NCBI GenBank assembly: GCA_011525385.1
Contig: WTGF01000125.1
Location: 1-64,000 of the forward strand
Direction: 5' to 3'
Length of the DNA stretch: 64,000 nucleotides
Source of the DNA: Chloroflexota bacterium
GTDB taxonomy: Bacteria > Chloroflexota > Anaerolineae > Aggregatilineales > Phototrophicaceae
Both the position numbers and the translations under genes were made by a program. This document shows positions 46,889 to 58,670 of this stretch, piece after piece. Below the pieces are notes generated by a model. The model had not been told where the DNA came from. It ran no database searches and saw nothing but the letters and a program-made list of their open reading frames with translations. Positions within the stretch are counted from its first letter, which is position 1. Each line of letters begins with the position of its first letter.

Positions 46889-47636
46889 GAAGGCAGCCTC
46901 GAATCCGAAACGACTCCTTGCAATCCTGCTGATATCGCTGTTGCTTTCTATCGGCGGTTTCTTAGCCTGGGCGAGCAGTCCATCAGGGCAACTGATGCCA
47001 CAGGCGCGGATAGCCCTGGCATCGGATGAGCGCGTTGTCGTCAAACGGGAGCGCTGGATTGTCTTTGAGCCGAGATCAGGGATATCATCAACAGGTTTCA
47101 TCTTCTATCCCGGTGGGCGCGTACAGTCAGAAGCTTATGCGCCATTGGGAAAAACGCTCGCGGATAAGGGTTACCAAGCGATTGTCGTTCCGATGCCCTT
47201 TAACCTGGCAATACTTGCTCCCGATGCCGCAGATGAGGTCATCGCTGCCTTTCCCCGAGTCAGGCGTTGGGTCATCGGCGGTCATTCGCTAGGCGGCGTC
47301 ATGGCGGCGCGCTATGCGCATTCGCATCCCGATCGGATCGACGGGCTGGTCTTGGTCGCGGCCTATCCGGAAGATGGCCTTGACTTGTCTCGCAGCGGGC
47401 TCCCTGTTGTGACAATCTATGCGGAACTGGATGGATTGTCAGAGCCAAGCCGGATAGAGGATTCTTTCCGTTTCCTGCCGCCCGATGCCATCAAGGTGAT
47501 GATCGCTGGGGGCAATCACGCCGGTTTCGGCTGGTACGGCCCCCAATCCGGCGACAACCCGGCCGCAATCAGCCGCCAGGACCAGCAGGCGCAATTTTCC
47601 CAGGCGATTCTGATGTTCTTGCAAGAGGCTGGTTAA
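46881..47636 (+). CDS. Alpha/beta hydrolase with N-terminal membrane anchor
   Basis: RWVIGGHSLGGVMAARYA nucleophile elbow GHSLG; N-terminal TM LLAILLISLLLSIGGFLAW. Confidence 0.85.
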   Translation: MLRKAASNPKRLLAILLISLLLSIGGFLAWASSPSGQLMPQARIALASDERVVVKRERWIVFEPRSGISSTGFIFYPGGRVQSEAYAPLGKTLADKGYQAIVVPMPFNLAILAPDAADEVIAAFPRVRRWVIGGHSLGGVMAARYAHSHPDRIDGLVLVAAYPEDGLDLSRSGLPVVTIYAELDGLSEPSRIEDSFRFLPPDAIKVMIAGGNHAGFGWYGPQSGDNPAAISRQDQQAQFSQAILMFLQEAG

Positions 47637-47691
47637 GCAATCGAATTGATGTTAGATTGAACCCGAAAATGAGGGGCTGGAGAAACCGGGT

Positions 47692-48870
47692 ATGGCGACG
47701 ACAAGCACGGACGCGATGGCAGGACCGCATTTCAAACTGAGCGAAGAGCAAGAGATGCTGGTGCGCATGACGCGCGATTTCGTCGCCGACAACATCATTC
47801 CCGTGGCCGCCGAATATGACGAAAAGGCCAAGTTTCCCGAGGAGATCTTCCATAAGGGGCGACAACTGGGAATCGTCAACATGCTGGTGCCCGAAGAGTT
47901 TGGCGGCGTGGGGGCATCGGCTTTTGAAGAGGTTCTGGTATCGGAAGAATTGGGTTACGGCTGCACCGGAATCAGTTCGAGCCTCGGCGTCAACTCGCTG
48001 GCCGCGCTGCCGATCCTGCTTGCCGGAAGCGCGGAGCAGAAGGCTTATTGGCTGGGCGAAAGGGTGATCGACCGGGGTCACTTCCTGTCCTACGGCGTGA
48101 CCGAAGCCAATGCCGGGTCCAACGTTGCCGGCATCCTGACGCGCGCCGACAAGCGCGGGTCGAGTTACTTGATCAACGGCAGCAAAACCTTCATTACAAA
48201 CGCCAGTCATGCTCACTTTTATACCATTTTCGCAAAAACCGATCTGGAAGCCGGGCATCGCGGTATGACTTGTTTCATCGTTGACCGCGAGACACCTGGA
48301 CTTAGCGTCGGCAAGAAGTTCGACAAGTTGGGTCAACGCGCTTCGGATACGGCCGAGATCATATTTGACAATGTCGAAGTACCGGAAGATAACATTGTGG
48401 GGCAGGTTGGCCAGGGCTTTTATATCGCCATGCAGGTATTCGACTACAGCCGTCCCGGCGTCGCGGCTGCCGCGGTGGGCCTACAGCGCCGCGCCCTGGA
48501 AGAAAGCATCAGATATGCCAGGCAACGCGAAGCATTTGGCCTGCCGATATATCAGCATCAAGCGGTTGGGCACAAGATTGCTGACATGGCGATCAATTAC
48601 GAAGCGTCGCGGTTGTTGGCCTGGCAAGCTGCCTGGCAAGTTGACCAGGGAATTTTCAACCCGCGCGTGCCGGCCTACGCCAAAGCCTTTGCGGCGGATA
48701 TGGCGACTAAGGCTGCGGTGGACGCAGTACAAGTCTTCGGCGGCTATGGATATATGAAAGAGTATCCGGTCGAAAAACTGTTGCGGGACGTCAAGATATT
48801 TCAGATCTATGAAGGCACCAGCGAGATCCAGCGCAATATCATCGTGCGCGAACTCTTTCGCGGAGGGTAA
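47692..48870 (+). CDS. Acyl-CoA dehydrogenase
   Basis: YGVTEANAGSNVAGILTRA, VFGGYGYMKEYPVEKLLRDVKIFQIYEGTSEIQRNIIVREL. Confidence 0.95.
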   Translation: MATTSTDAMAGPHFKLSEEQEMLVRMTRDFVADNIIPVAAEYDEKAKFPEEIFHKGRQLGIVNMLVPEEFGGVGASAFEEVLVSEELGYGCTGISSSLGVNSLAALPILLAGSAEQKAYWLGERVIDRGHFLSYGVTEANAGSNVAGILTRADKRGSSYLINGSKTFITNASHAHFYTIFAKTDLEAGHRGMTCFIVDRETPGLSVGKKFDKLGQRASDTAEIIFDNVEVPEDNIVGQVGQGFYIAMQVFDYSRPGVAAAAVGLQRRALEESIRYARQREAFGLPIYQHQAVGHKIADMAINYEASRLLAWQAAWQVDQGIFNPRVPAYAKAFAADMATKAAVDAVQVFGGYGYMKEYPVEKLLRDVKIFQIYEGTSEIQRNIIVRELFRGG

Positions 48871-48918
48871 CGGGAAAAGTCCACCGCATTCAGTTCAAAG
48901 TCGCTTCCATATATTGCC

Positions 48919-48947
48919 TTGACAGGCGATTTCATCCCTGATAACAT
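48919..48947 (+). promoter_or_regulatory. Candidate promoter for the rpsL (str) operon
   Basis: TTGACA - 17 bp - TAACAT, ~194 bp upstream of rpsL. Confidence 0.5.
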
Positions 48948-49140
48948 CCTCGATTGCACTGGCAGCCGGAAACCTCCGATCATGGAGGCGCTGCGGGCTG
49001 AATCGAGCAGATATGACGAAAGTGCTTTGCAAAGGCGGAGCGTCTCGTCATGTTAGGAAAAACGATCGGGCGTCCATAATTGTGCGCCTGTTTGTGTGTC
49101 GAAAGCACAAAGCAATAAAGCAAGAGATACGGAGTCAACT

Positions 49141-49557
49141 ATGCCGACCATCAATCAGTTGGTTCGCAAGGGACGCAAATCGAAGAGTAAGAAAAACAAA
49201 GCGCCCGCGTTGCAATATACCTTCAATGCGCTGGATCAGCGGCGCTCTCGTCAAAAGAAGGGCGCCCCACAAAAGCGCGGCGTCTGTACTCAAGTCAAGA
49301 CCATGACGCCCAAAAAACCCAACTCGGCCCTGCGAAAAGTTGCGCGCGTGCGCTTGACCAACGGCATTGAAGTTACCGCGTACATCGGCGGCGAGGGCCA
49401 TAATCTGCAGGAGCACAGTGTGGTGCTGGTACGCGGGGGCCGTGTGAAGGATCTTCCCGGTGTGCGCTACCACATCGTCCGCGGCACGCTTGATACCAGC
49501 GGCGTAGATGGCCGTGAGCAGGGCCGTAGCAAATACGGCGCCAAGCGTAGCGGTTAG
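49141..49557 (+). CDS. rpsL: 30S ribosomal protein S12
   Basis: [64 protein letters not shown]. Confidence 0.98.
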   Translation: MPTINQLVRKGRKSKSKKNKAPALQYTFNALDQRRSRQKKGAPQKRGVCTQVKTMTPKKPNSALRKVARVRLTNGIEVTAYIGGEGHNLQEHSVVLVRGGRVKDLPGVRYHIVRGTLDTSGVDGREQGRSKYGAKRSG

Positions 49558-49573
49558 TCAGGGAGAATAAGTA

Positions 49574-50041
49574 ATGCCGAGAAGAAACCGACCGCCCAAG
49601 CGCGTCCCCCCGAATGACGTGAAGTACGACAATCTTCATGTTGCCATGTTCATCAATCGTATGATGCGCGGCGGCAAGAAGAGCTTGGCGACGCGCATCA
49701 TGTATCAGGCGATGGAGTCGATGGGCGAACGTACCAAGAAGGACCCGGTAGAGGTTTTCGAAACCGCGATTCGCAACGTTGTGCCGGCGGTCGAAGTCAA
49801 GCCGAAACGCGTTGGCGGTTCTACTTATCAGGTGCCGATCGATGTATCGCACGAGCGCGGCATAACCTTGGCAATGCGTTGGCTGATCCAGTTCGCGCGC
49901 GATCGCAGCGGACGCAGCATGGCGGAAAAGCTCGCGAACGAGTTGCTCGACGCCTATAACGGACAGGGCAACGCGATTCGCAAGAAAGACGAAACGCATC
50001 GGATGGCGGAAGCCAACCGGGCCTTCGCGCATTTCCGTTAA
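49574..50041 (+). CDS. rpsG: 30S ribosomal protein S7
   Basis: LHVAMFINRMMRGGKKSLATRIMYQAME; KKDETHRMAEANRAFAHFR. Confidence 0.98.
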   Translation: MPRRNRPPKRVPPNDVKYDNLHVAMFINRMMRGGKKSLATRIMYQAMESMGERTKKDPVEVFETAIRNVVPAVEVKPKRVGGSTYQVPIDVSHERGITLAMRWLIQFARDRSGRSMAEKLANELLDAYNGQGNAIRKKDETHRMAEANRAFAHFR

Positions 50042-50090
50042 ATCGAAGGGGAAAACGTCCTTTCTGCATAGAACGGACATTGGATGGAAC

Positions 50091-52190
50091 ATGGCAGACA
50101 AGCAATCCGGTTTTGATCTCAACAAGGTACGCAATATCGGTATCATCGCGCATATCGATGCGGGCAAAACCACCGTTACGGAACGCGTACTGTATTACAC
50201 TGGCATGGTGCACAAGATCGGCGAGACGCACGAGGGCTCGGCGACTACCGATTATATGGAACAGGAGCGGGAACGCGGCATTACTATCACATCGGCCGCG
50301 GTGACCGCGAGTTGGGACGACCATCAGATCAACATCATCGATACGCCCGGTCACGTTGATTTCACCGCCGAGGTGCAGCGCAGCCTGCGCGTCCTTGACG
50401 GCGGCATTACCGTTTTTGATAGTGTCGCGGGTGTCGAACCTCAGTCGGAGACAGTTTGGCGGCAGGCATCGGAATACAGCGTACCGCGCCTCTGTTTCGT
50501 CAATAAGATGGATCGCACGGGCGCCGATTTTGACCGCTGTGTCAGCATGATGGTTGACCGACTAAAGGCGAATCCGGTGGTGATTCAGGTTCCTTACGGC
50601 AGTGGAGAACACTTTGAAGGCATCATTGATCTGATCAAAATGGAGTTGATTACCTACGGCAACGACGAAGGCACGGATATCAACTATCATCCGATTCCCG
50701 AGAGTCACCGGGAAATGGCCGAGACCCGCCGCGAGGACATGATCGAGAAGATCGTCGAAAACGACGAATACTTGACGATGAAGTTCCTCGAAGAAGAAGA
50801 GATTAGCGACGAGGAAATCGTCGGGGCGCTCCGTGCCGGCACGATCGCAAGTCAGTTGCATCCTGTCATGTGCGGCGCGGCTTTGAAGAACAAAGGCGTG
50901 CAGGCGCTATTGAATATGGTTGTGGCGCTGTTGCCGTCGCCGTTGGATATCCCCCCGGTGAGAGGCGAACACCCCAAAGACGGGAGGGCGCTGCTGCGCA
51001 GTGCGGACGATGACGAGCCGCTGGCCGCCCTGGTCTTCAAAATCGTCTCGGATCAATACGGCCGACTGGCCTTCACTCGCGTCTATTCGGGTGTCCTCAA
51101 GGCGGGAGCCCAGGTGACGAACACCGCCAATGGCAAACGGGAGCGTATCGGGCGCATCGTACGCATGTTTGCCGACCGGCGCGAAGACGTTAAAGAAGTG
51201 CACGCGGGAGACATTGCGGCAGTTATCGGCATGAAAGAGACCTTCACCGGCGACACGCTTAGCGCGCCAGGCGACCCTATTCTGCTGGAAAACATCAGCT
51301 TTCCCGATCCGGTTGTAGAGGTGGCGATTGAGCCCAATACCAAGGCGGATCAGGACAGGATGGGCATAGGTTTGCGCAAACTGGCGGAAGAAGATCCGAC
51401 CTTCCAGATTGAAGTAGACGATCAGCTTGGCCAGACCAAGATCAAGGGCATGGGCGAGCTTCATCTTGAGGTTTTGGTCGACCGCTTAATGCGAGAATAT
51501 GGGGTCGAAGCCCGTGTAGGGCGCCCCCGCGTGGCCTATCGCGAGACCATTACGCGGGCGATAGAGATCGACACTACCTTCCGACGCCAGACCGGCGGCG
51601 CCGGCCAATATGCTCGCTGTGTGATTCGTTTTGAGACGATACCGGAAGACGAAAAGCTCGACGCCGACGGCGAATTGCTCTTCGTAGACGCTATTCGCGG
51701 CGGCGCGATCCCCAAGGAATTTATCCCGGCTGTCAGGAAGGGCGTTACGCAAGCTATGCAGGGCGGGGTTATCGCCGGGTACCCGGTGGTCAACATCAAG
51801 GCTTCGGTGGTTGATGGCGCTTTTCACGAGGTGGATTCCAGCGAGATCGCCTTTACTATCGCCGGTTCAATGTGTCTGAAAGAAGGCATTCAGAAGGGCA
51901 AACCGGTGATCCTGGAGCCCGCCATGCAAGTGGAAGTGGTCGTTCCCGATAATTATACCGGCGCTGTTGTCGGCGACATTGCCTCGCGCCGTGGCGTGGT
52001 CCAGGGAATGGAGCCTCATAGCGAGGGTATTTCCGTGATAAAGGGGCAAGTGCCGCTGGGTGAGATGTTTGGCTACGCCAATGATCTGCGCAATTACACC
52101 CAGGGACGCGGCAACTTTAGCATGGAATTTGATATGTATACGGTCGCTCCGGAAGAGATAGCGGAAGCCGTCAAATCCGGATCGCGATAA
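50091..52190 (+). CDS. fusA: Elongation factor G
   Basis: [48 protein letters not shown]. Confidence 0.98.
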   Translation: MADKQSGFDLNKVRNIGIIAHIDAGKTTVTERVLYYTGMVHKIGETHEGSATTDYMEQERERGITITSAAVTASWDDHQINIIDTPGHVDFTAEVQRSLRVLDGGITVFDSVAGVEPQSETVWRQASEYSVPRLCFVNKMDRTGADFDRCVSMMVDRLKANPVVIQVPYGSGEHFEGIIDLIKMELITYGNDEGTDINYHPIPESHREMAETRREDMIEKIVENDEYLTMKFLEEEEISDEEIVGALRAGTIASQLHPVMCGAALKNKGVQALLNMVVALLPSPLDIPPVRGEHPKDGRALLRSADDDEPLAALVFKIVSDQYGRLAFTRVYSGVLKAGAQVTNTANGKRERIGRIVRMFADRREDVKEVHAGDIAAVIGMKETFTGDTLSAPGDPILLENISFPDPVVEVAIEPNTKADQDRMGIGLRKLAEEDPTFQIEVDDQLGQTKIKGMGELHLEVLVDRLMREYGVEARVGRPRVAYRETITRAIEIDTTFRRQTGGAGQYARCVIRFETIPEDEKLDADGELLFVDAIRGGAIPKEFIPAVRKGVTQAMQGGVIAGYPVVNIKASVVDGAFHEVDSSEIAFTIAGSMCLKEGIQKGKPVILEPAMQVEVVVPDNYTGAVVGDIASRRGVVQGMEPHSEGISVIKGQVPLGEMFGYANDLRNYTQGRGNFSMEFDMYTVAPEEIAEAVKSGSR

Positions 52191-52275
52191 TGTAGAAGGC
52201 CGGTATTTGCCCGGTCTGCAGGTTTCGTTCGTTAATTCATTTTCAAGTTGGCAGGATTACAAGAGGGATTGTCAG

Positions 52276-53475
52276 ATGGCAAAGGGAAAATTCGAGCGTA
52301 GCAAACCGCATGTCAATATCGGCACGATCGGTCATGTCGATCACGGCAAGACCACATTGACGGCAGCGATTACCAAAGTGCTTGCACTTAAGGGCCAGGC
52401 GCAGGAACGCGAGTACGGCGAAATCGATAACGCGCCGGAAGAGCGGGCGCGCGGTATCACCATCAATATCCGCCACGTCGAGTACGAGACCGACAACCGC
52501 CACTACGCGCACGTCGATTGCCCGGGGCACCGCGATTACATCAAGAACATGATTACCGGCGCCGCGCAAATGGACGGCGCCATCCTCGTCGTGAGCGCGC
52601 CCGATGGCCCAATGCCGCAGACGCGCGAGCACGTCCTGCTGGCCAAGCAGGTTGAGGTGCCGGCAATGGTCGTATACCTCAATAAGACCGACCAGATGGA
52701 CGATGAAGAGTTGATCGAACTGGTCGAAATGGAGTTGTCGGAATTGCTCGAGGGTTATGATTTTGATCCCGATACACCGATCATCAAGGGTTCGGCGCTG
52801 GCGGCCCAGGAGTGCGCCAGCACGGATCCCAGCGCGCCGGAATACGAGTCCATCATCGAATTGATGGACAGCGTCGACGAATGGATCCCCACGCCCATGC
52901 GTGATGTCGACAAACCATTCATGATGGCCATCGAAGATGTTTTCTCGATCAAGGGTCGCGGGACCGTCGTCACCGGTAGCGTCGCGCGCGGCACCTTGCT
53001 CAAGGGTACACAGGTTGATATTGTCGGCTTGCGCGATGAAATCCAAAAGACCACGGTAACCGGCATCGAGATGTTCAACAAGGAACTGGACCAGGCGCAG
53101 GCCGGTGACAATGCCGGTATTCTGTTGCGCGGTATTGATCGTGACGAAGTGCAGCGCGGTATGGTGATCGCGCAGGTTGGCTCGATCACGCCGCACAAAA
53201 AGTTCAAGTGCGAGGTTTACGTCTTGCGTCGGGACGAGGGTGGGCGCCACAAGGCTTTCTTCAGCGGATATCGCCCGCAGTTCTATATTCGTACGATGGA
53301 TGTCACCGGCACGATCACACTGCCCGACGGCGTGGAGATGGTCATGCCCGGCGATAATGTCAATCTCGATGTGGAGTTGATAACGCCTGTTGCCTTGGAG
53401 CGAGGCTCATCCTTCGCGATCCGTGAAGGTGGCCTGACCGTTGGCGCAGGCCGCATTACGGAAATCCTTGAATAG
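52276..53475 (+). CDS. tuf: Elongation factor Tu
   Basis: [48 protein letters not shown]. Confidence 0.98.
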   Translation: MAKGKFERSKPHVNIGTIGHVDHGKTTLTAAITKVLALKGQAQEREYGEIDNAPEERARGITINIRHVEYETDNRHYAHVDCPGHRDYIKNMITGAAQMDGAILVVSAPDGPMPQTREHVLLAKQVEVPAMVVYLNKTDQMDDEELIELVEMELSELLEGYDFDPDTPIIKGSALAAQECASTDPSAPEYESIIELMDSVDEWIPTPMRDVDKPFMMAIEDVFSIKGRGTVVTGSVARGTLLKGTQVDIVGLRDEIQKTTVTGIEMFNKELDQAQAGDNAGILLRGIDRDEVQRGMVIAQVGSITPHKKFKCEVYVLRRDEGGRHKAFFSGYRPQFYIRTMDVTGTITLPDGVEMVMPGDNVNLDVELITPVALERGSSFAIREGGLTVGAGRITEILE

Positions 53476-53493
53476 GTTCGCACCGAGTAATTC

Positions 53494-53526
53494 GCGACAA
53501 GCCGGGCCAGGTATCCGGCTCGTCGC
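53494..53526 (+). other. Stem-loop between tuf and rpsJ
   Basis: GCGAC-a-AGCCGG gccaggtat CCGGCT-c-GTCGC; no T-tract follows. Confidence 0.6.
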
Positions 53527-53652
53527 GGTATCTCGCCGGCGCAGCAAATCGGAAGCTTTCGGAGAGTTCCTTGGGCTCTCTTTCTCACAATGAAGAAATG
53601 TCATCGCATTTGCTTTACGTGGGTTTGGTAGTTAACGCAAAAAGGTTGCGGA

Positions 53653-53961
53653 ATGGCAAAGAACAAAATTCGTATCCGGTTGAAAGCCTATGACCACCGG
53701 GTGCTTGACCAGTCAGCACAGCGCATTGTAGATACCGCGGAACGAACCGGATCGCGTGTGGTGGGGCCAGTTCCATTGCCGACGCGTATTGAACGCTTTA
53801 CGGTACGGCGCTCCCCGTTCATTGATAAGGATTCGCAGGAGCACTTTGAGGTACGTACGCACAAACGGCTGATTGACGTGCTCGATCCCGATAGCAAAAC
53901 CATTGATACGCTAATGCGTCTTAATTTGCCGGCGGGAGTTGATATAGAGATTAAGATCTGA
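53653..53961 (+). CDS. rpsJ: 30S ribosomal protein S10
   Basis: [62 protein letters not shown]. Confidence 0.98.
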   Translation: MAKNKIRIRLKAYDHRVLDQSAQRIVDTAERTGSRVVGPVPLPTRIERFTVRRSPFIDKDSQEHFEVRTHKRLIDVLDPDSKTIDTLMRLNLPAGVDIEIKI

Positions 53962-54144
53962 TCCCTTTCTCGTTAAGGTTACACCCCGCAAAGCGTCAGT
54001 TTTGTCGCTTTCTGTGAAGACGAGAGCAAGGAATTCCCAATAAGCCGGACTGACTTGCGAGCGTCCGCAGGGGAGCGAGGTATCTTGGCAGGGTAGTAGC
54101 CACGACGCGAAGGCGCGATGCTGCGACCAAGTGGAGGCTAAATC

Positions 54145-54783
54145 ATGAAGGGCATGATTGGCAAAAAAGTCGGTATGACCCAGGTTTTCGACCAGCAAGG
54201 GACAGTCATCCCGGTGACGGTCATCCAGGCGGGACCTTGTTACGTCACCCAGGTGCGCAACACCGAAAGAGATGGTTATGTTTCCGTTCAACTGGGATAT
54301 GGCGAAACCAAGCCGAGGAAGTTGACCAAAGGACAATTGGGGCATTTGCAAAAGGCGGATCTGCCCGCGCTGCGTCATTTGCGGGAATTCCGTTTGTCGG
54401 ACGACGCGTCAATTGCCGTTGAAGAAGGTCAAGAAATCAAGGTTGACGTTTTCGAGCAGGGCGAACTGGTGGACGTAATCGGGACAAGCAAGGGCCGCGG
54501 TCATGCTGGGACGATCAAGCGCCATGGTTTCTCCCGCGGTCCCAAAACGCATGGCCAATCCGATCGCATGCGTTCGCCGGGTTCGATTGGCATGTGCGCC
54601 ACTCCAGCTCGCGTTTTGAAGGGCAAAAAGATGGCCGGACGAATGGGCAACGATCGCGTGACCGTGCAGAATCTGCCCCTTGTAGTGGTCGATGCCGAGA
54701 ATGATCTGATTGCTGTCAAGGGTTCCGTACCCGGCGCCAAGGGCAGTATCGTGATGATTAAACCCGCGCGCAAACAGGCCTAG
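54145..54783 (+). CDS. rplC: 50S ribosomal protein L3
   Basis: [35 protein letters not shown]. Confidence 0.98.
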   Translation: MKGMIGKKVGMTQVFDQQGTVIPVTVIQAGPCYVTQVRNTERDGYVSVQLGYGETKPRKLTKGQLGHLQKADLPALRHLREFRLSDDASIAVEEGQEIKVDVFEQGELVDVIGTSKGRGHAGTIKRHGFSRGPKTHGQSDRMRSPGSIGMCATPARVLKGKKMAGRMGNDRVTVQNLPLVVVDAENDLIAVKGSVPGAKGSIVMIKPARKQA

Positions 54784-54816
54784 CGGCCGGCAATCGAGGA
54801 AATAGGAGCATTCGCT

Positions 54817-55446
54817 ATGGAATTCCCAGTGATGAACAGCGCCGGCAAGCAAGTATCGCAGATTGAGCTGCCATCGGACATTTTCGACGCCAAGATAAAC
54901 GTCGGTTTGATGCATCAGGCTTTTGTCCGCCAGATGGCGAACGCCCGTCAGGGATCGGCAAGCACTTTGTCGCGCAGCCAGATCCGCGCCACGGGCGCGA
55001 AATGGTATCGGCAAAAAGGGACCGGGCGGGCGCGTCACGGCGCCCAGAGCGCGCCGATATTCGTTGGCGGTGGCTTGGCGCATGGACCAAAGCCGCGCGA
55101 CTTCTCGAAGCGCATGCCCAAGAAGATGCGTCGCGGGGCGATACGCTCGACTTTGAGCGCTCTGGTTAGGGATGAACAGTTGGTGCTGGTCGACAGCCTG
55201 AACGCCGATGCGCCAAAGACCAAAGAGATGAAGCGAGTCATATCGGCGCTAGTCGGGGATCAGTCCGCGCTTCTGGTGCTTAGTTCGCAACAGAAGGCCG
55301 TGCGCAAAGGCGTCGCTAACTTGCCGAATGCGCATTCGATCATTGCGGACTATCTCAACGTGCGCGACCTGCTTAAATACGACAAGGTCATCATGTCTTT
55401 GGATGCGCTAGAGATCGTAACGCGCATTTGGAGCAAGGAGGGCTAA
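54817..55446 (+). CDS. rplD: 50S ribosomal protein L4
   Basis: SRSQIRATGAKWYRQKGTGRARHGAQSAPIFVGGGLAHGPKPRDF. Confidence 0.97.
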   Translation: MEFPVMNSAGKQVSQIELPSDIFDAKINVGLMHQAFVRQMANARQGSASTLSRSQIRATGAKWYRQKGTGRARHGAQSAPIFVGGGLAHGPKPRDFSKRMPKKMRRGAIRSTLSALVRDEQLVLVDSLNADAPKTKEMKRVISALVGDQSALLVLSSQQKAVRKGVANLPNAHSIIADYLNVRDLLKYDKVIMSLDALEIVTRIWSKEG

Positions 55447-55447
55447 G

Positions 55448-55750
55448 ATGGCAGAGCTTCATATTTATGACGTGATCCGTCGACCGGTGATAACCGAGAA
55501 AACGACCGGTATGGTCGACGATGACAACAAATATGTCTTCGAAGTAGCGCGGGATGCCAACAAAATCCAGATCAAGGAAGCTGTCGAAGAGATATTCGAA
55601 CTCGAAGGCAAAGTGCTGAAGGTGAACACCATGAATATGCCCGCCAAGCGCGGCCGCCGGGGACGGAACTGGTACATCCGGTCTCGTCAATGGAAAAAGG
55701 CCGTCGTTACTTTGGAAGACGGTGTATCCATCGAGCTGTTCAACGTCTAG
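55448..55750 (+). CDS. rplW: 50S ribosomal protein L23
   Basis: IRRPVITEKTTGMVDDDNKYVFEVARDANKIQIKEAVEEIF. Confidence 0.97.
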   Translation: MAELHIYDVIRRPVITEKTTGMVDDDNKYVFEVARDANKIQIKEAVEEIFELEGKVLKVNTMNMPAKRGRRGRNWYIRSRQWKKAVVTLEDGVSIELFNV

Positions 55751-55763
55751 GGGAGCATGAACG

Positions 55764-56597
55764 ATGCCGATCAAGGTATACAAGCCGACATCGCCGGGAC
55801 GCCGCGACATGACCGGCTATACGTTTGAGGAAATCACCAAGAAGAAGCCGGAGCGCGCCTTGACCACCGCTCTTCGCAAGAAGGGGGGACGCAATAATTC
55901 GGGCCGTATCACTGTGCGTCATCGCGGCGGGGGACACAAACGCAGGTACCGGCTCATCGACTTCAAGCGCGATAAAGAAGATTGCCGCGCAGAAGTGATT
56001 GCGATCGAGTACGATCCCAATCGTTCGGCGCGCATTGCGCTTTTGCAATACGAGGACGGGCTTAAGAGTTATATCATCGCGCCCATGGGTGTCAGCGTTG
56101 GGGACGTCATTGGCAACGGCGCTATGAGCGCCCTGCGCCCGGGCAACAGCCGAGCGCTTAAGGACATCCCCTTGGGCACGGTTGTACACAACATAGAGAT
56201 GAGACCTGGAAAGGGTGGGCAGATCGCCCGCTCGGCCGGCACCTCCGCGCAGATTCTGGCCGCTGAGGATAAGTACATCACCTTGCGTTTGCCCAGTGGC
56301 GAGATGCGTATGATCCTCGAAACTTGCCGCGCGACGATCGGCCAAGTCGGCAACGCAGAACATGCCAACGTCAAGCTCGGCAAGGCCGGCCGCAAACGCT
56401 GGCTGGGCTGGAGGCCTACCGTACGCGGTAGCGCAATGGATCCAGCGAGCCACCCGCACGGCGGCGGCGAGGGCAAATCCGGAATCGGTATGGCCGCGCC
56501 CAAGACTCCTTGGGGCAAGAAGGCGCTCGGTGTGCGGACGCGGCGCAACAAGCGTACCAGCAAGTTTATTATTCGTCGCCGGGGCAAGCGCCGTTAA
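55764..56597 (+). CDS. rplB: 50S ribosomal protein L2
   Basis: [48 protein letters not shown]. Confidence 0.98.
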   Translation: MPIKVYKPTSPGRRDMTGYTFEEITKKKPERALTTALRKKGGRNNSGRITVRHRGGGHKRRYRLIDFKRDKEDCRAEVIAIEYDPNRSARIALLQYEDGLKSYIIAPMGVSVGDVIGNGAMSALRPGNSRALKDIPLGTVVHNIEMRPGKGGQIARSAGTSAQILAAEDKYITLRLPSGEMRMILETCRATIGQVGNAEHANVKLGKAGRKRWLGWRPTVRGSAMDPASHPHGGGEGKSGIGMAAPKTPWGKKALGVRTRRNKRTSKFIIRRRGKRR

Positions 56598-56614
56598 TTT
56601 CGGGAGAATCCAGC

Positions 56615-56884
56615 ATGTCACGTTCTTTGAAAAAGGGCTATTTCGTAAGCCCAAAACTGCTCGAAAAGGTCGAGAAGCTCAATGACCAGAATAAGAAAGT
56701 CGTGATACGGACCTGGAGCCGGGCAAGTACGATCTTCCCGCAAATGGTCGGTCATACCATCGCCGTGCACGACGGTCGGCGCCATGTGCCAATCTATATC
56801 ACGGAAAACATGGTCGGACACAAACTTGGCGAATTTGCCCCAACCCGAACTTTCCGCGGCCATGTTGCCGATAGCAGGAGATAG
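56615..56884 (+). CDS. rpsS: 30S ribosomal protein S19
   Basis: [63 protein letters not shown]. Confidence 0.98.
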   Translation: MSRSLKKGYFVSPKLLEKVEKLNDQNKKVVIRTWSRASTIFPQMVGHTIAVHDGRRHVPIYITENMVGHKLGEFAPTRTFRGHVADSRR

Positions 56885-56895
56885 GGGATTCTGAT

Positions 56896-57240
56896 ATGGA
56901 AGTTCGCGCTATGACCAAGTATCTGCCAATCTCGCCCAGGAAATTGCGTCTGGTTTGTGACAAAGTCCGCGGCATGGACGCGCAGGAAGCGCAGATCGTC
57001 CTGGATTATATGCCCCAGAAGGGCGCTGCTTTGGTCAGCAAGACCTTGGCTTCGGCAATGGCGAACGCCACAAACAACTTCGATCTCAACCCGGACGACT
57101 TGTTTGTTTCGCAGATTTACGCTGGCGACGGTCCCACCTTGAAGCGCTTCAAGGCGGGCGCGCGCGGGCGCTATAAGCCGCGTTTGAAGCGCACATCACA
57201 CCTGTGGGTGTTTTTGGCAGAGCGAGAGGAAGAAGATTAA
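56896..57240 (+). CDS. rplV: 50S ribosomal protein L22
   Basis: LPISPRKLRLVCDKVRGMDAQEA; GPTLKRFKAGARGRYKPRLKRTSHLWV. Confidence 0.97.
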   Translation: MEVRAMTKYLPISPRKLRLVCDKVRGMDAQEAQIVLDYMPQKGAALVSKTLASAMANATNNFDLNPDDLFVSQIYAGDGPTLKRFKAGARGRYKPRLKRTSHLWVFLAEREEED

Positions 57241-57932
57241 TGGGTCGTAAGGTTCATCCCAAAGGATTCCGCCTGAAAGTGATTCGTGAGTGGGACGCCC
57301 GCTGGTATGCGGAGGGCGAACGCTATGTCAATCTGTTGATGGAAGACCGCGAGATCCGCAAATACTTGAAAAAGAAGACCACGCGCGCCGGCGTTTCGCG
57401 CATCGAGATTGAACGTCATCCCAATCTGGTGATTATCACGATCAATACGGTTCGCCCGGGTCTCATCATTGGTCGCAAGGGCGAAGCTGTCAAGGAACTG
57501 CGGCAGAACTTGCAAGATATGACCGGGAAAAAGGTTAAGGTAGAAGTTAATGAGATCGAAAAACCCGATCTCGACGCGACTCTGGTTGCCGAAAACGTTG
57601 CCTCGCAGTTGGTGCGTCGAATTGGGCACAGCCGCGCGATGAAACGAGCGATCATGCAGGCTATGCGACAAGGCGCCGGCGGCATCCGCATAGAGGTTAG
57701 CGGTCGCCTGGGCGGTTCGGATATGGCGAGGCGCGAGTGGATGTTCGACGGCCGCGTTCCGCGGAATACACTGCGCGCCGACATCGATTATGGATTCGCC
57801 GAGGCCCTGACGACATTTGGGCAGATCGGCGTCAAAGTCTGGATTTACAATGGCGATATTCTGCCCGGCGAGAGTCCCTTTGCCAATGTGGCGCGGCCAG
57901 GGCAAGAGGGGCGCAGGGGCCGACGAAACTGA
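57240..57932 (+). CDS. rpsC: 30S ribosomal protein S3
   Basis: [45 protein letters not shown]. Confidence 0.98.
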   Translation: MGRKVHPKGFRLKVIREWDARWYAEGERYVNLLMEDREIRKYLKKKTTRAGVSRIEIERHPNLVIITINTVRPGLIIGRKGEAVKELRQNLQDMTGKKVKVEVNEIEKPDLDATLVAENVASQLVRRIGHSRAMKRAIMQAMRQGAGGIRIEVSGRLGGSDMARREWMFDGRVPRNTLRADIDYGFAEALTTFGQIGVKVWIYNGDILPGESPFANVARPGQEGRRGRRN

Positions 57933-58005
57933 GACTTTTGAAGTTTTCAGCGGCGTGATGGCTGTTGGGTCCTTGCAATTAGGGCAGCAAGAGGGAGCAA
58001 TCCAC

Positions 58006-58440
58006 ATGTTAATGCCGAAACGTAGAAAATATAACAAGCAAATGCGCGGCAGAATGCGCGGCAAAGCAAGACGGGGAGCCGTAGTACAGTTCGGCGATTA
58101 TGGTCTGCAAGCCTTGGAGCCGAGTTGGGTAACCAGCCGCCAAATCGAGGCCTGCCGTCGTGCCATGGTGCGCTATATTCGCCGGCGCGGCAAAGTGTGG
58201 ATCCGCATCTTCCCGGACAAGCCGGTCACGCAAAAGGCCGCGGAAACTCGTATGGGTAAGGGCAAAGGCTCGGTGGAAAAATGGGTCTGTGTCGTGAAGC
58301 CGGGTCGTATTCTGTTTGAAATGAGCGGCGTGCCGGAAGCTGACGCGCGGGAAGCCTTGCGCCTTGCTTCGCACAAATTGCCGATCAAGACCAAGTTCGT
58401 GAAACGATTCGACCCGATCTCCGGCCGGGAGGTTAGCTGA
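58006..58440 (+). CDS. rplP: 50S ribosomal protein L16
   Basis: [94 protein letters not shown]. Confidence 0.98.
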   Translation: MLMPKRRKYNKQMRGRMRGKARRGAVVQFGDYGLQALEPSWVTSRQIEACRRAMVRYIRRRGKVWIRIFPDKPVTQKAAETRMGKGKGSVEKWVCVVKPGRILFEMSGVPEADAREALRLASHKLPIKTKFVKRFDPISGREVS

Positions 58441-58670
58441 TGTACATTGACGAAATCCGCGCCATGTCTACTGATGACATTCTGGACAAGATTGAAGACT
58501 TGAAAGTGGAAATGTATACCTATCGCATTCAGAAGGAGTCCGGCGAACTTAAGGATACGACATTGTTCCGCAAAACGCGGCGCGATATTGCCCGGCTGAA
58601 GACCGCTCTGCGCGAGCGCGAGCTGGCTGCCGAACTCATTGCCGAAGGAGGGACAAGCCATGCCCAATAG
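58440..58670 (+). CDS. rpmC: 50S ribosomal protein L29
   Basis: Position plus RKTRRDIARLKTALRERELA. Confidence 0.93.
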   Translation: MYIDEIRAMSTDDILDKIEDLKVEMYTYRIQKESGELKDTTLFRKTRRDIARLKTALRERELAAELIAEGGTSHAQ

